Part shown: positions 44,904 through 55,300 of the stretch, one piece after another | Layout: every line of letters begins with the position of its first letter | Numbering within the stretch: the stretch's first letter is position 1 | Assembly: GCF_014696435.1 (NCBI RefSeq) | Contig: NZ_JACJQG010000010.1 | Location: 1-64,000 of the forward strand | Direction: 5' to 3' | Source: Calothrix anomala FACHB-343 | GTDB lineage: Bacteria > Cyanobacteriota > Cyanobacteriia > Cyanobacteriales > Nostocaceae | Length of the DNA: 64,000 nt | Made by a program: the position numbers and the translations under genes | Notes under the pieces: model-generated | What the model saw: only the letters and a program-made list of their open reading frames with translations | What the model was told of the DNA's origin: nothing | Database searches by the model: none

Positions 44904-45812
44904 ATGACGCGAAAAAATAAAGAACAACCAGCCATGTCAAACAATACTTCCTCCAATACTAATGGTAAGCCTCAAAAGCGACTGATAATTATAACAGGTG
45001 ATAAAGGTGGCGTAGGTAAAAGTACCTTTGCACGAGCAATATTTCAACTTTACATTAATAAAAATTTACCCTGTGTTGCTTATGAGGCTGACTTAAGGAA
45101 TCCTCAGATAGAAAGATATTTTCAAAAAGATTACCGCCCTATAATACGTTATATTGATATTTTTCATAGAGGTGGTGCTGACGATTTATTAATTAATCTA
45201 GATGAGAGTGATTGTCCTATCACATTATTAGACTTACCTGCACAATCTGGAGGTTTCTTTGAAAGTTATGTCAAAGAGCTTGCATTTTTTGAAGTTCTGA
45301 AAACTGAAATTAATTGTCGAGTGACAATGGTTTCAGTAATTAGTAGAGTTCTTGACTCTATCAATGTTTTAGAAAAACTTCGTGAACTTTGTAAAGACCA
45401 AGTAGATTATATTGTTGTCAAAAATCTGTTTCATGGTGAAGAAGAAAAGTTTGAGCGATATAATGACTCTTCTCTACGTCAGAATATGCTTGCAGAAGGT
45501 CTGATAGAACTTGTAATGCCAGATTTATTCTACAAGTCTTATGACTTCCTTGACCGCCATGCTTTGACGTTTAATGAAGGACAGACTCATAGAGAGACAA
45601 ATATTGTAATTAAATCAAGAATAAAATCTTGGCTTGCTGAGTTTGAAGTGCAAATTAAGCCAGCATTTAATTTATTGGGTTTTGATATACAACCAGATGA
45701 CTGTTACTACCCAGCAGTTGTGGAAAAATCTAAAGAGCTTAGAGAAAACGAAGAAAAAGAAAAAGCTAAAAACCAAGATGCAAATTTACCATCTGAAGAT
45801 ATAGCTGCTTAA
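44904..45812 (+). CDS. ParA/MinD-like P-loop ATPase
   Basis: 302 aa. The deviant Walker A GDKGGVGKST carries the signature lysine of ParA ATPases (after about 30 N-terminal residues), followed by YEADLRNPQI and TLLDLPAQSGG (Walker B-like). Another start, at the ATG of AMSNNTSS (residue 11), is possible. Unlike plasmid ParA, there is no HTH. The C-terminus is a charged Lys/Glu tail. It may segregate or position the plasmid, or support the membrane complex. A paralogue lies immediately downstream. Confidence 0.75.
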   Translation: MTRKNKEQPAMSNNTSSNTNGKPQKRLIIITGDKGGVGKSTFARAIFQLYINKNLPCVAYEADLRNPQIERYFQKDYRPIIRYIDIFHRGGADDLLINLDESDCPITLLDLPAQSGGFFESYVKELAFFEVLKTEINCRVTMVSVISRVLDSINVLEKLRELCKDQVDYIVVKNLFHGEEEKFERYNDSSLRQNMLAEGLIELVMPDLFYKSYDFLDRHALTFNEGQTHRETNIVIKSRIKSWLAEFEVQIKPAFNLLGFDIQPDDCYYPAVVEKSKELRENEEKEKAKNQDANLPSEDIAA

Positions 45813-45834
45813 TTGAATAGGTTGCTTGGCTTTT

Positions 45835-46641
45835 ATGTTTGGAAAGCGTTTTGTAATTACATCGGGTGATGCTCGTGTGGGTAAGTCCACAGTTTCTCGG
45901 CTCTTGCTGGAATTGTACTTGAAAAGTAAATGCAATGCGCGTGTTTTCTACCACGGTTATCGTAACAAGCTATCGATGTATAAAACAAAAGGTTTTGAAA
46001 TAAACCATTTGGGATTGTCTAGGGGCGATTCGGATAGATTATTACTTGACTTAGAAATGTTTCCAAATATTGATGTAGTTTTGACAGATATGCCAGGTCA
46101 AAACCATCAAGAGTTCAAGTTTTTTGATAAAGATGTTTCACTGATAGAAAATCTTAACCATTTCGGATATCGTGTTACTTTCTTGCACCCGATATCACAT
46201 CGTAAAGACTGTGTTGAAGATTATCTTGAGGATTTATACCAGCATTTTGGTAGTCAAGTTGACTATGTTGTTATCAAAAATTATTACTTTGGCAAACAAT
46301 TTCGATACTATGAAGGTAGTAGATTCCAAGCTGATATTAAAAAATTAAATGGCTTGGAGCTAGTTTTGGGCGGGTTGCATAACGACTTTTACCAGTTGCT
46401 TGAGGATACTGGTTTACCCTATGTTCAACTTATTGAAACTGGCTCCCCTCTTAATACTATTCAGCGTTCGATAGTATTCAACTGGATGGAGAATTTTAAG
46501 AATTCTATTGTTTCTAATGTGATTGCTTCTAATTATTTAGGGCTAAGTAAAAACTGTACAGAGCTAGCTTCTGTAAGTGCAAATCAACAAAATCGGAAGG
46601 ATTTTCTTGTAAATGAAGATATTGAATCTGAAGAATGGTAA
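45835..46641 (+). CDS. ParA-like paralogue lacking the signature lysine
   Basis: About 268 aa from ATG 45835 (a TTG at 45826 precedes it). The P-loop reads GDARVGKST: the residue equivalent to the ParA signature lysine is lost, while GKST is kept. The internal segment QVDYVVIKNYYFGKQFRYYE aligns with QVDYIVVKNLFHGEEEKFER of the preceding protein, showing that they are paralogues from a duplication. DMPGQNHQEF replaces the DLPAQSGGF Walker B-like region. It lies 22 bases downstream and is probably coexpressed. It may heterodimerise with the upstream protein without normal ATP cycling. Confidence 0.68.
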   Translation: MFGKRFVITSGDARVGKSTVSRLLLELYLKSKCNARVFYHGYRNKLSMYKTKGFEINHLGLSRGDSDRLLLDLEMFPNIDVVLTDMPGQNHQEFKFFDKDVSLIENLNHFGYRVTFLHPISHRKDCVEDYLEDLYQHFGSQVDYVVIKNYYFGKQFRYYEGSRFQADIKKLNGLELVLGGLHNDFYQLLEDTGLPYVQLIETGSPLNTIQRSIVFNWMENFKNSIVSNVIASNYLGLSKNCTELASVSANQQNRKDFLVNEDIESEEW

Positions 46642-46696
46642 GTATTAGCTTTACCAAATTGACAGTGAGGTTTTAAATTAACTGTTTAAACAACCT

Positions 46697-47317
46697 ATGA
46701 CCAATATTGCAAAAGTTGTTGAAAAAGTAATTGCAGAATATTCTGAAGAAAAGAAAGCAGAGGTCACTGATTGGATACTTAAATTAGGTGTTCGACCTGA
46801 TGATCCCTTGTTTAACCTATATGCGGAACTAGGTACAACCCAATTTGCGTTGCAGCAACTACCTGGTAGGCTTGACTCGCTTGTGATGGGTTGGACTGAC
46901 ATGGTGGACGATAAGTTAAATAGTGCTTCTAAGGTGGCAATACAACAACAAAAAAGTGCGATCGCCCAAGCTGCTAAGGATTTAATTAAGATGACTAAGC
47001 AAGCTGGCGGGGCGTTGCCTTTCTTGGGTGTAAGTAATTGGCGATTGGCACAAGTAGCGGGAGTGTTGGGTTTTGTACTGGCTTTGGGATCTGTAATTGG
47101 TGTTTTTACATACAAAACTATTGCTGGAAGTGTAACTTTTCAGCAGGCGGCTTCTGGAACTGCTATTTTACAACCCGAAGATAAAAAGCTTCTGGATTGG
47201 GCTAAATCCAATGAAGGTAAAGTAGCGCGTAGTATTTATGTTAGAAACGCTGCCATCATTAAAACTTGCCGCCAGCAGAAGAAGTATTCAGGTGGCTGCA
47301 TAATTGCAGTTGATTAA
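46697..47317 (+). CDS. Conserved plasmid-type membrane protein
   Basis: 206 aa. A helical N-terminal half (WILKLGVRPDDPLFNLYAEL and GWTDMVDDKL) is followed by one membrane helix (AGVLGFVLALGSVIGVFTY) and a C-terminal domain with two cysteines (IIKTCRQQKKYSGGCIIAVD). I recall this type of protein next to ParA-like genes on cyanobacterial plasmids, but I have no named function. It is 55 bases downstream of the ParA pair and likely part of that operon. Its stop is 4 bases from the convergent regulator gene's stop. Confidence 0.6.
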   Translation: MTNIAKVVEKVIAEYSEEKKAEVTDWILKLGVRPDDPLFNLYAELGTTQFALQQLPGRLDSLVMGWTDMVDDKLNSASKVAIQQQKSAIAQAAKDLIKMTKQAGGALPFLGVSNWRLAQVAGVLGFVLALGSVIGVFTYKTIAGSVTFQQAASGTAILQPEDKKLLDWAKSNEGKVARSIYVRNAAIIKTCRQQKKYSGGCIIAVD

Positions 47318-47321
47318 TTTT

Positions 47322-48110
47322 CTAGGCAACCCAGCCTTTGTATCCCTTATTACTCGTTTTAGCTGTATCTTTTTGACTATTTTGGTTGGTTTTGACTCTT
47401 GTCTGGGTTGCTTGAGTAACTTCTTCTTCGATTTTCATGTCTGCAAAGCTGAGGATTCCCAGGCGGATAGCTTCCCGGATAGCGTTTAATCTATCTTTGA
47501 CTCCTAACTTGATAAATGAATTATGTAAATATGACCTGACTGTACCTTCGGAAACATACATGACATTAGCAATTTCATTATTTTTCATGCCACCAGCCGC
47601 TAATTTGAGAACTGTAATTTCTTTATTAGAGAAATCACTTAACAAATCTAGTGAATTTTTATCGGCTGTGTCATTTGACCTAAGATTATCAATCAAAATG
47701 CGATTAATAGTTGGGTCAATCCATGATTCATTATTGTATGCAGCCATTACTGCTTCAATGAATCTTTCTCCTACTTCTTCTCTGGCATTATTTTTACAGT
47801 AGTAGCAGTCTGCGCCATTACTAATTGCTGCGTTAATGGTATCTCGGCTGCTATTTGCAGTCATAACCACTATTTTAATTGACGTGTGTTTGCATTTAAT
47901 TAAACTTATGACATCAGTGCCATTGATATCAGGTAAATCAATATTTATCACCACGATATCTGGCTTTTGTTGGTCAACAGTTTCTATTCCTTCCTTTCCG
48001 GTTTTAGCAAGGCCACATACCTGGATTTTACCAGTTTCAGATAATATTGTCGCCGCACCAAACCTAGATATGTTCTCATTTTCAATGATGACAACATTAA
48101 TAGGTTTCAT
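47322..48110 (-). CDS. LuxR/NarL-type response regulator with atypical receiver
   Basis: 262 aa. A CheY-like receiver (1-120) is followed by a LuxR-type HTH (about 157-205, SNKEITVLKLAAGGMKNNEI and SEGTVRSYLHNSFIKLGV) and a charged tail. In the receiver the phosphoacceptor position is Asn56 (INIDLPD in place of the usual xDxxLP), and the acidic pair is E10-N11. The conserved Lys (CYYCKNN) remains. It therefore probably works without phosphorylation, as atypical receivers do. No histidine kinase gene is nearby. It is convergent with the ParA operon. Confidence 0.78.
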   Translation of the reverse strand: MKPINVVIIENENISRFGAATILSETGKIQVCGLAKTGKEGIETVDQQKPDIVVINIDLPDINGTDVISLIKCKHTSIKIVVMTANSSRDTINAAISNGADCYYCKNNAREEVGERFIEAVMAAYNNESWIDPTINRILIDNLRSNDTADKNSLDLLSDFSNKEITVLKLAAGGMKNNEIANVMYVSEGTVRSYLHNSFIKLGVKDRLNAIREAIRLGILSFADMKIEEEVTQATQTRVKTNQNSQKDTAKTSNKGYKGWVA

Positions 48111-48366
48111 ATTACATACTGTTCGGTTTAGTATTTTCCCTGATTATAATACTTATAACACTTAGCTTTTACTATTTTTTAATTTTTACAATTACTATAA
48201 ATTAATCAGCTTATTTAAAAACTTTATTTTTAAATTTAAAAATTTTACAAAGTGATGGGGTGGTTTATGTAGTTTTCATTAAGCAATCTATTTACTAGGC
48301 AATTTTATTGAGCGGTTTTAGTTTTAATAGTATTTATCAAATTTAGGGAGTAATAAACGATTTTTT

Positions 48367-48612
48367 ATGAATTTCAATAAGCTTTTAGGATGGATAGAAA
48401 ATATTGTTGTTTGGTCTTTAATAGTAATGCTATGTTTGGTCGGGTTAGGTAGATTACCTATTAACCCCACGAGTTTGTTTGACTTTACTGCGTCTTTTTA
48501 CTATTTTTCTGTTGCGGTTGTTATTTGCCCCAAAACTCCCTTAAGTTTTAATAACAAGCTAGTTTTGGGGTTTATAGCCTTTTCGTATGGTGTGTGCTTT
48601 GGGTTGATTTAA
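48367..48612 (+). CDS. Small membrane protein
   Basis: 81 aa. Three hydrophobic stretches (NIVVWSLIVMLCLVGLG, FDFTASFYYFSVAVVICP, KLVLGFIAFSYGVCFGLI) suggest a small multi-pass membrane protein. It lies in a roughly 500-base space between two minus-strand genes, so it has its own promoter; the 255 bases before it are AT-rich with no other feature. Function unknown. Confidence 0.45.
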   Translation: MNFNKLLGWIENIVVWSLIVMLCLVGLGRLPINPTSLFDFTASFYYFSVAVVICPKTPLSFNNKLVLGFIAFSYGVCFGLI

Positions 48613-48613
48613 T

Positions 48614-49384
48614 TTAATCTATCTCTTTAACAGCATCCTGGCTTTTGAATTCTTGTTGGTTCTGTTCGCAGCATATTTGTTGCTCATCGAACAGAGCCTT
48701 AAACCGTTCAAATTCATTATGGGTAAGGTTATTGATGATGATAGAGTAATTCTCTGAGCTATGATTACGAGATGCTAGGAGTGCTTCTTGGCTTGCTTCT
48801 GAATCAAGCGAATTTCTATCAAGGCTAAGAGTTTGTGAATCTTCTTCTGATTTTAGGCTTGCAGTATATGCGTCACTTTTATAAATGATACTTTCTGTCT
48901 CTTTGTCTGGTTTTCCAAATATATTTAAGCGGTCTAAAATTACAGGAATAACAAATTGTTGAATTTGTAAATTAGCGATAATAGATTGTACTTTATCGTG
49001 TTGACCCTCTTCTACTAGATTGCCATTATTGTCGTCATTTTTATTTGTAAAGTTTTTTAGAACGTTTGGTTCAATTATATTGTCTTTAGACTGGCTTACT
49101 TCGGGCTGTAAAGATGACTCTGGACTAACTGGATTAATAAAATTGACAGTTTCAATTTCTGTGGAGCTTAACTTTACTTCCTCTTGCGCTATTTCACTGA
49201 TTCTATTCATTTCTGAATTTAACTTTAACACAGCCTTTTTTCGTTCCTCAGCAGTTGGAGGATTTTTTGCATATTCTTCAAATTTCTCATCAGGTATATT
49301 AAGCTGTGCGATTAATTCTCTGACGAGACAAGCTTGCATTGCTGGAGTTAAACCTTCTACTGGAAACTCGATTAGTTCTTTCAT
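48614..49384 (-). CDS. Hypothetical protein encoded behind the polyvalent protein
   Basis: 256 aa. An N-terminal 70-residue part is helical (GLTPAMQACLVRELIAQLNI and YAKNPPTAEERKKAVLKLN); the rest is acidic and low in order. No domain recognised. It begins 7 bases after the stop of the 2577-aa gene on the same strand, so it is probably coexpressed and may be a partner or immunity-type protein for it. Confidence 0.5.
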   Translation of the reverse strand: MKELIEFPVEGLTPAMQACLVRELIAQLNIPDEKFEEYAKNPPTAEERKKAVLKLNSEMNRISEIAQEEVKLSSTEIETVNFINPVSPESSLQPEVSQSKDNIIEPNVLKNFTNKNDDNNGNLVEEGQHDKVQSIIANLQIQQFVIPVILDRLNIFGKPDKETESIIYKSDAYTASLKSEEDSQTLSLDRNSLDSEASQEALLASRNHSSENYSIIINNLTHNEFERFKALFDEQQICCEQNQQEFKSQDAVKEID

Positions 49385-49391
49385 AGTAAAA

Positions 49392-52300
49392 TTACCTTTC
49401 TACTAAATCTTTTTTGACATCTTTGAGTGCATTATTGATGCGATCGCTCATAACTTGAAAATCTTGTAATGTTTCATCACTAATGTTACTTACTTGAGTT
49501 TTTCCTTGTTTGACATATAGCAAGATATTATCCTTTTTATCTTTAACTAAATAAGTTTGGTTTTGAGTTTGAGTAGCAATCTGATATTTTTCTGTTTGGA
49601 CTGTCATAATGCCATTAATATCTTCTTGCCCAATTGTCTTAACTACACGTTGAGCAAGACTGGTCATCTCATTAACTTTTTCTAATTCTTTAATGTCTTG
49701 TTCCATTGCCTTAAAAGCATTCTCAAGACTAATATTTTCTTGAATGTATAAATTAGTTACCTCCTGAATTCTATTGAGATACGTGTCTGATTTACCTAGT
49801 TTTTCAGCCGCCATATACCAATCTTGGAGATTTTGCACTGTATTAGCTTTCATCCGCTCGATAATACTATCCATCGCTCCAACTTGCTGCATTTTGGGTT
49901 GAGCAGGTGATGCGAGTGCTTGGTCAATATTTGGTTGTGGGCTTTGTTGTGATGAAAAAATGTTCTTGTCTTTAGCAATTAATAAGTTATCTGATACTTG
50001 TGTATTGGTAGAAATAATATCGCTACTAACTTTGGTGTTTTCTACAGGATTAAATACTGCGTATCCTTGGGAAGATTGTTCTACTTTGTACCCTTTTTCT
50101 TGAAGATAATTTTGAACTAATTGGTCAGTTCCTTGTGCATTTCCGACTAGAAAAGAGCTTTTCACTGCTATTGCCTTATCAAGTAAGGGTTTATAGTGAT
50201 TTTCAAATGTTTGAGCAAATTGCTCGCTTGTTACTCCACGCCACGGGCCAGATCCGGACACCATAATGATGTCTTCTTCTGAGTAATTTCCTGTGTTGGC
50301 GCGTTCCCCCCATGCTTGCTCGTAATTTCGCGTGCTTGAAGGTGTACCGGGAGGTGCAGCTGATTTACCGATAAACTGGGTAGCTATTTGGGCCATCGCA
50401 ATGTCTTTTTTCATGTGTTCAGCGACGGCGGCATTTATAGGTTCGAGTTGAGACAGTGGATTTGTGGGCCGCAGAGCAGTTTGTTGGGACTTGTCCTGCT
50501 GGGTTTGTACTGTAGTTTGTTGTGATTTTGTAACTACGTATATATACGCTTCGCTAAGGGCTTGAATAAATGCGGATTCTTTACCCTTACCTTGCCACTG
50601 CTGATCCTGGGCATTAGTTATGCTTGTACAGTTCTCTAACCAATTGACTCCCCCGCGTTTGGCGATCGCCTCAGTCAGCCGGGGGTGTTGTTCGAGTTTA
50701 GCTTGAAGCACTTCTACCATTAGCTGGTATTCATCAACTGATGGATGCAACTGCTTTTGATGATTAAATGCGTGTTCGGCGGATGCGTATGCTACCCCTT
50801 GAGGTTTTTGGACATGGGTTTCTACTCCATACTGCCCGGCAGGGGCTTCTGGATTATTGTTGACTGAAACTTGGTAATTGTTTTGCAGCTTGCCTTGTTC
50901 TTTGGCGAGTGCAGTGGCAAGGCTGAGTGCTACTCCCAGCCCATCTTTGGAGTCGGGGCTGATATTTACTGGAGTTGCAGGTTGTTTTTGGATGGTTGAG
51001 AATGGAACAATTTTGCCATTGACATAATCTCCTAATGGCTCCATGAATAAGCCATATACCTGACTCTTACTTGCTTGAGTTTGGGTAAGTTCTTTTGTTG
51101 AATGCTTCTCCCATCTCGCCCAGGCTTGCTGGTAACTTGGGTCTTGAATCATTTGGGTGGTAATTTTGTATTGCTTACCTACCCGAAAAGCAACTTGCTC
51201 GCCGTTTTTACCTTGGGCGATCGCAATATCTCCCTCATTGATACCATAAGTTTTTTGGTAATCTACACCTCTGGTAGTGTGTATCCTACCGTGTCCGCGC
51301 GTAGCATCAATGGTTGTATCAACTGGTACTGTGGCAGCTTCACCGTGCAGATGCAGCGAATAAACCATTGGAACTGGTTTGCCAGATATAGTTGGGTTGT
51401 CTGGAATCTGAGGATTAGCAGCGCGTGCCGCAGTAGAATTGCCAATGGTGATAATTTCTTCGACAGTTGGTTGGTTTAAAAGGTGTGAGGGTATGTTTTG
51501 GGTGAATTCTCTGAGGCTGGTATAACTGCGCTCTACTTTAATTTCTCCCCCTGGTGTCCACTCGTTAGCTTTAATGGTGAGGTCGTTGTTGCTTTGGACT
51601 ACCGCACGCGGAGGTTGGTTTGAGGTGAGGAAGTTCTCAAATTTTTGGCGAACGCTGTTTTCTCTGCCCAGATCATTTTTAATTGACCAGATGTTGATAG
51701 ACCATCTGCCAGCCTCAGTATTCAGTGCGGCGTGTTCGTTTTTGCAGTTAAAGCGGGTTACTGTACCCGACTCAAGTTTAAACTCTTGGTATGGTGCGTC
51801 CTGATTCTCTTCCCTAGTCCATGCCATTCGTTCCTTAGCAGCACGATAGCCCCAGTCAGAATTTCCGATATTGATGCTGCGGGCTTCCGTCGCGGCGTAG
51901 GAGTCATCGCGGTGGTAGTTAATCCCAGCACCGGGGTTCTCGGAATAAGTTACCAGCACAATCTCAGCGTCGGGATATACTTGTTTGACAAGTTCCATCA
52001 AAGAGTCGTCCTGTACCCCTGGCTTGAAATCTTTATCCTTCAAATCCCATTTTGCACTGACCCATGCGACTTGTCTCAGTGGTGCATAGTTAGATTTGTC
52101 ATTTTCAAGTGTGGGTTTGAGGTGGGTTTTAAGATGCGATCGCAGCTCTTCTACTTTTTCCTCGCTTACCTTACCCAATATTTCGATAGCTTTAGTTGGA
52201 TCGGCTTGACGCGAGTTGGGTAGTAATATTGGTTGATTCTTAGCTTCTGATTGTGTATCAGTTATTACTTGTATCTCAACCGCGTTTTGATAAACTTGTG

Positions 52301-55300
52301 AAATTGCTGCAATTGCGGCGTTAGTATTTGATTGAATGTTTTCTGGTACAGCCTTTGCAGGAACAATTGGTACTGGAGAACCTTCTTGATTAAGTTCTCT
52401 TGGACGATTAGGAAGTGCTTGTAAAGCTTTTTGGTACTCACTATTTTCTGGAATTTGGTTGAATTTTAAAAGACTACTTTCAGTTGCAACTTTTTGATTT
52501 AACTCTGCACTAAGTTGTTCATAGCGGTCAAAACCATCAACTTCACCAATATTAATAGCTTCTCCAAGTAAACTATTAAATTTTTTCTTTATTTCCTCAC
52601 TAATTTCATTTTTATTAAAGATAAATGTAGCTGTGTTACTGTCAATAAAATAATCGTTTTCAGTAGATTTTGATTCTAACCAAGTGGCTACAGCGATCGC
52701 GTCTTGTGCGGGAACTACTAATCCAAAAGCTTCTTTAGTTTCTAACTGCGTTCCATCGGGAGAAGTATATTGTTGATTTGGATTATAAAAATATACAGTT
52801 TGTTTGGGAATAATTGGAGTGGGTTGTGACGGTGTATCTGCACTTTTAATATGACCACCAGCACGGTTAATAAAGGTTTGTCTTAATTCGTTGCTGATAG
52901 TAGTTTCATCAAGTACGAATACGGTCATTCCTTTTTTAGCTTCTAACCGAGCTTGTGATACAGGAAGCTGTTCGTATGATACTCCCACTTTTTCGAGATA
53001 TTTTTTGGTTTTTTCGGCTATATTTTCATCAACTGCTAATCCTAAAAGCCCTACTAATTTTTGCTCTTTATCTTGGAACATGATTGTAGAGCGTTCGTTA
53101 ATTTTACCGAGTATTTGGTTGCGTTTTTCCTGCTGCTCGTCTCTGACAGGCTTTTCATTACTTATAAGCTGACTGCGTTTAACCCATTTGTCGGGATATT
53201 GTACTGTTTCTGGATTAATAATTATTTTACAGGTACTTTCATTACTGGTAATCTGTACAGGGATAGTGGTTCGTTGTTGGTTTGGGCGAATAATACCCGT
53301 ATCAATTAATTTTTGTACAGTGCTACTTTCTTTCCTTTGCCACTGTTTTTGTATATTTCCTTTATTTAAATCAGCTTCGAGACGTTCATTATGCTGACCA
53401 ATAATACCGAGTGATTGGTCGCCAATTTTAGCAATATAAACGTGCTTTTTATCAAATGCCCTAACTAAAGTTTCTTGAAATGCTTGGTTGTTAATCTCCT
53501 GTTTCTTGTATTTTGGATTCGTAATATTAATTCGTAATAGATTGCTTTGAGATGTTTCTGCTATAGCATAGGCATTTTGTCCAGTGATGATAGTTTGAAT
53601 TTTAATATGTAACTTTTGCCCATTCCCAGGCTTTTCTGCTAGCCAGCCTTGGGCAATACCTTCTTTGATTGATTCTTTATCAATATTGCCTAGCTTTTCA
53701 GGTTTGTTACCATTTTGAAGATAAATAGTATAGTCTTCCCGAATTAGGTCAACCTTTTCAATTGTTAACATTACAGGTTCATTATTAAACCTTTGGGAAT
53801 TCCCAAACTTATTAACTTCGCCCACTTTGAAAGTGAGTTCTGGTAGTCCAGGTACTTGGGTTGTAACAGAGGTGGTGTATACTTCACCTTTTTCAATACT
53901 GCCAATAGCAATAGTGCCAATTGGTAGCCGGGCGTTACTTTGTTCAATATTTCCAAATGTTTCGTAATTACCCTCTTGATTCTGGATTTCAATTACGCTT
54001 TTTCCATCTTCAGCTAGATTAAATCGAATACTCTGAGGTTGATTTTTATTAAAAAACTCATTATCTCGGTCAAATCCAGTGATACTAAACCCGGTAAACT
54101 TGAGTGTATCTAACTGACTGATAATCTCTTGAGGAAAGGCAGTAAAGGCGAAATTAGAAACTTTATTTTGGCGATCGCTACTTTTATCATTACCAGTCTC
54201 ACGAGTAGTTGATACTGCCCAGGTGGCAGCTGCCATTGTTAGCTTTTGGTCTTCTGGAATCGAATTATAAAATTCCTCTGCTATCTGGTAAGCTTTTTGG
54301 TAAAGAAGTTTAATTTGACCTTCGCTTAGTTCAGGTTGGAATGATATTTTGTTAGATTTTACTTCTTGTCCAAGTGTAATTCCTATTTCTTCGAGTTTAT
54401 TTTCTTGCTCCCTCGCCAGTGTACCTAATTTTCTAAAATTGGGTTTACCATTCTCAGTTTCATCGTTAATTTGAGCATAAACTAAATATTTATGTGGACG
54501 GTTATTATTGCGCTTATCTTCAGATACTTCTGATAGTTTTATCGTAATTGTATTAGCTTTCCAGATAAATTCATTATCATACTGTAGAAGATTAGTTATA
54601 CTTACTTGATTACCATTAGCAAGGGTAATATTTGCAGATGGCCCTTTTTCAGTTTCTTTTTGTTTAGATAGCTCACTTGCTCGGTTGAATGATTTGTCAA
54701 ATTCTTTTTTGATGAGGGTAGCTCTTAAGCGCTGTTCGTGAGAAAAATCAACCTCTTTAAATAAAGCTTGGAATTGAACGATTTCACGCGATTCGAGGCG
54801 AGCTTTTTCAAAATACTGATTGGTTTGAGCAATTAGTAACTCAACAGGTGAGTATCCCGTCGGTTGAATTATATTGTCAATATAGACATCTTTCTTCTTA
54901 TCTTTAATATAGTTGACTTCACGGTGAAGAATCCGACTATTATTGCGAATAATTTCAATTTCGGGTTTTTTGGCACTCTTAAAAAGGTCAACTGCAATTT
55001 GATTTTGAAATGCTGCCTCAGCAATCATTTCACGGTACATTTGGGTATTAATGTTCATCGCCACTAGTGTATTGGTGGGTTCTTGTCGAACAGTTTTGAT
55101 GAACTCTTCCATGTAACTGCGATACTTGCTTGGAATCTCCTTCCCTTCAATACCCTTGGATTTTGCCCAGGCTTCTGTTTTGAATAAATCTTCGTAGTGT
55201 TTGGCTACCTGCTGTACGTACTCAATTTGGTCTTTCTCGCTACCAAAGTTTTTCAGAATCGTAATTTCTGACTCTAACGCCTCAATTGCGGTAAGGTGAT

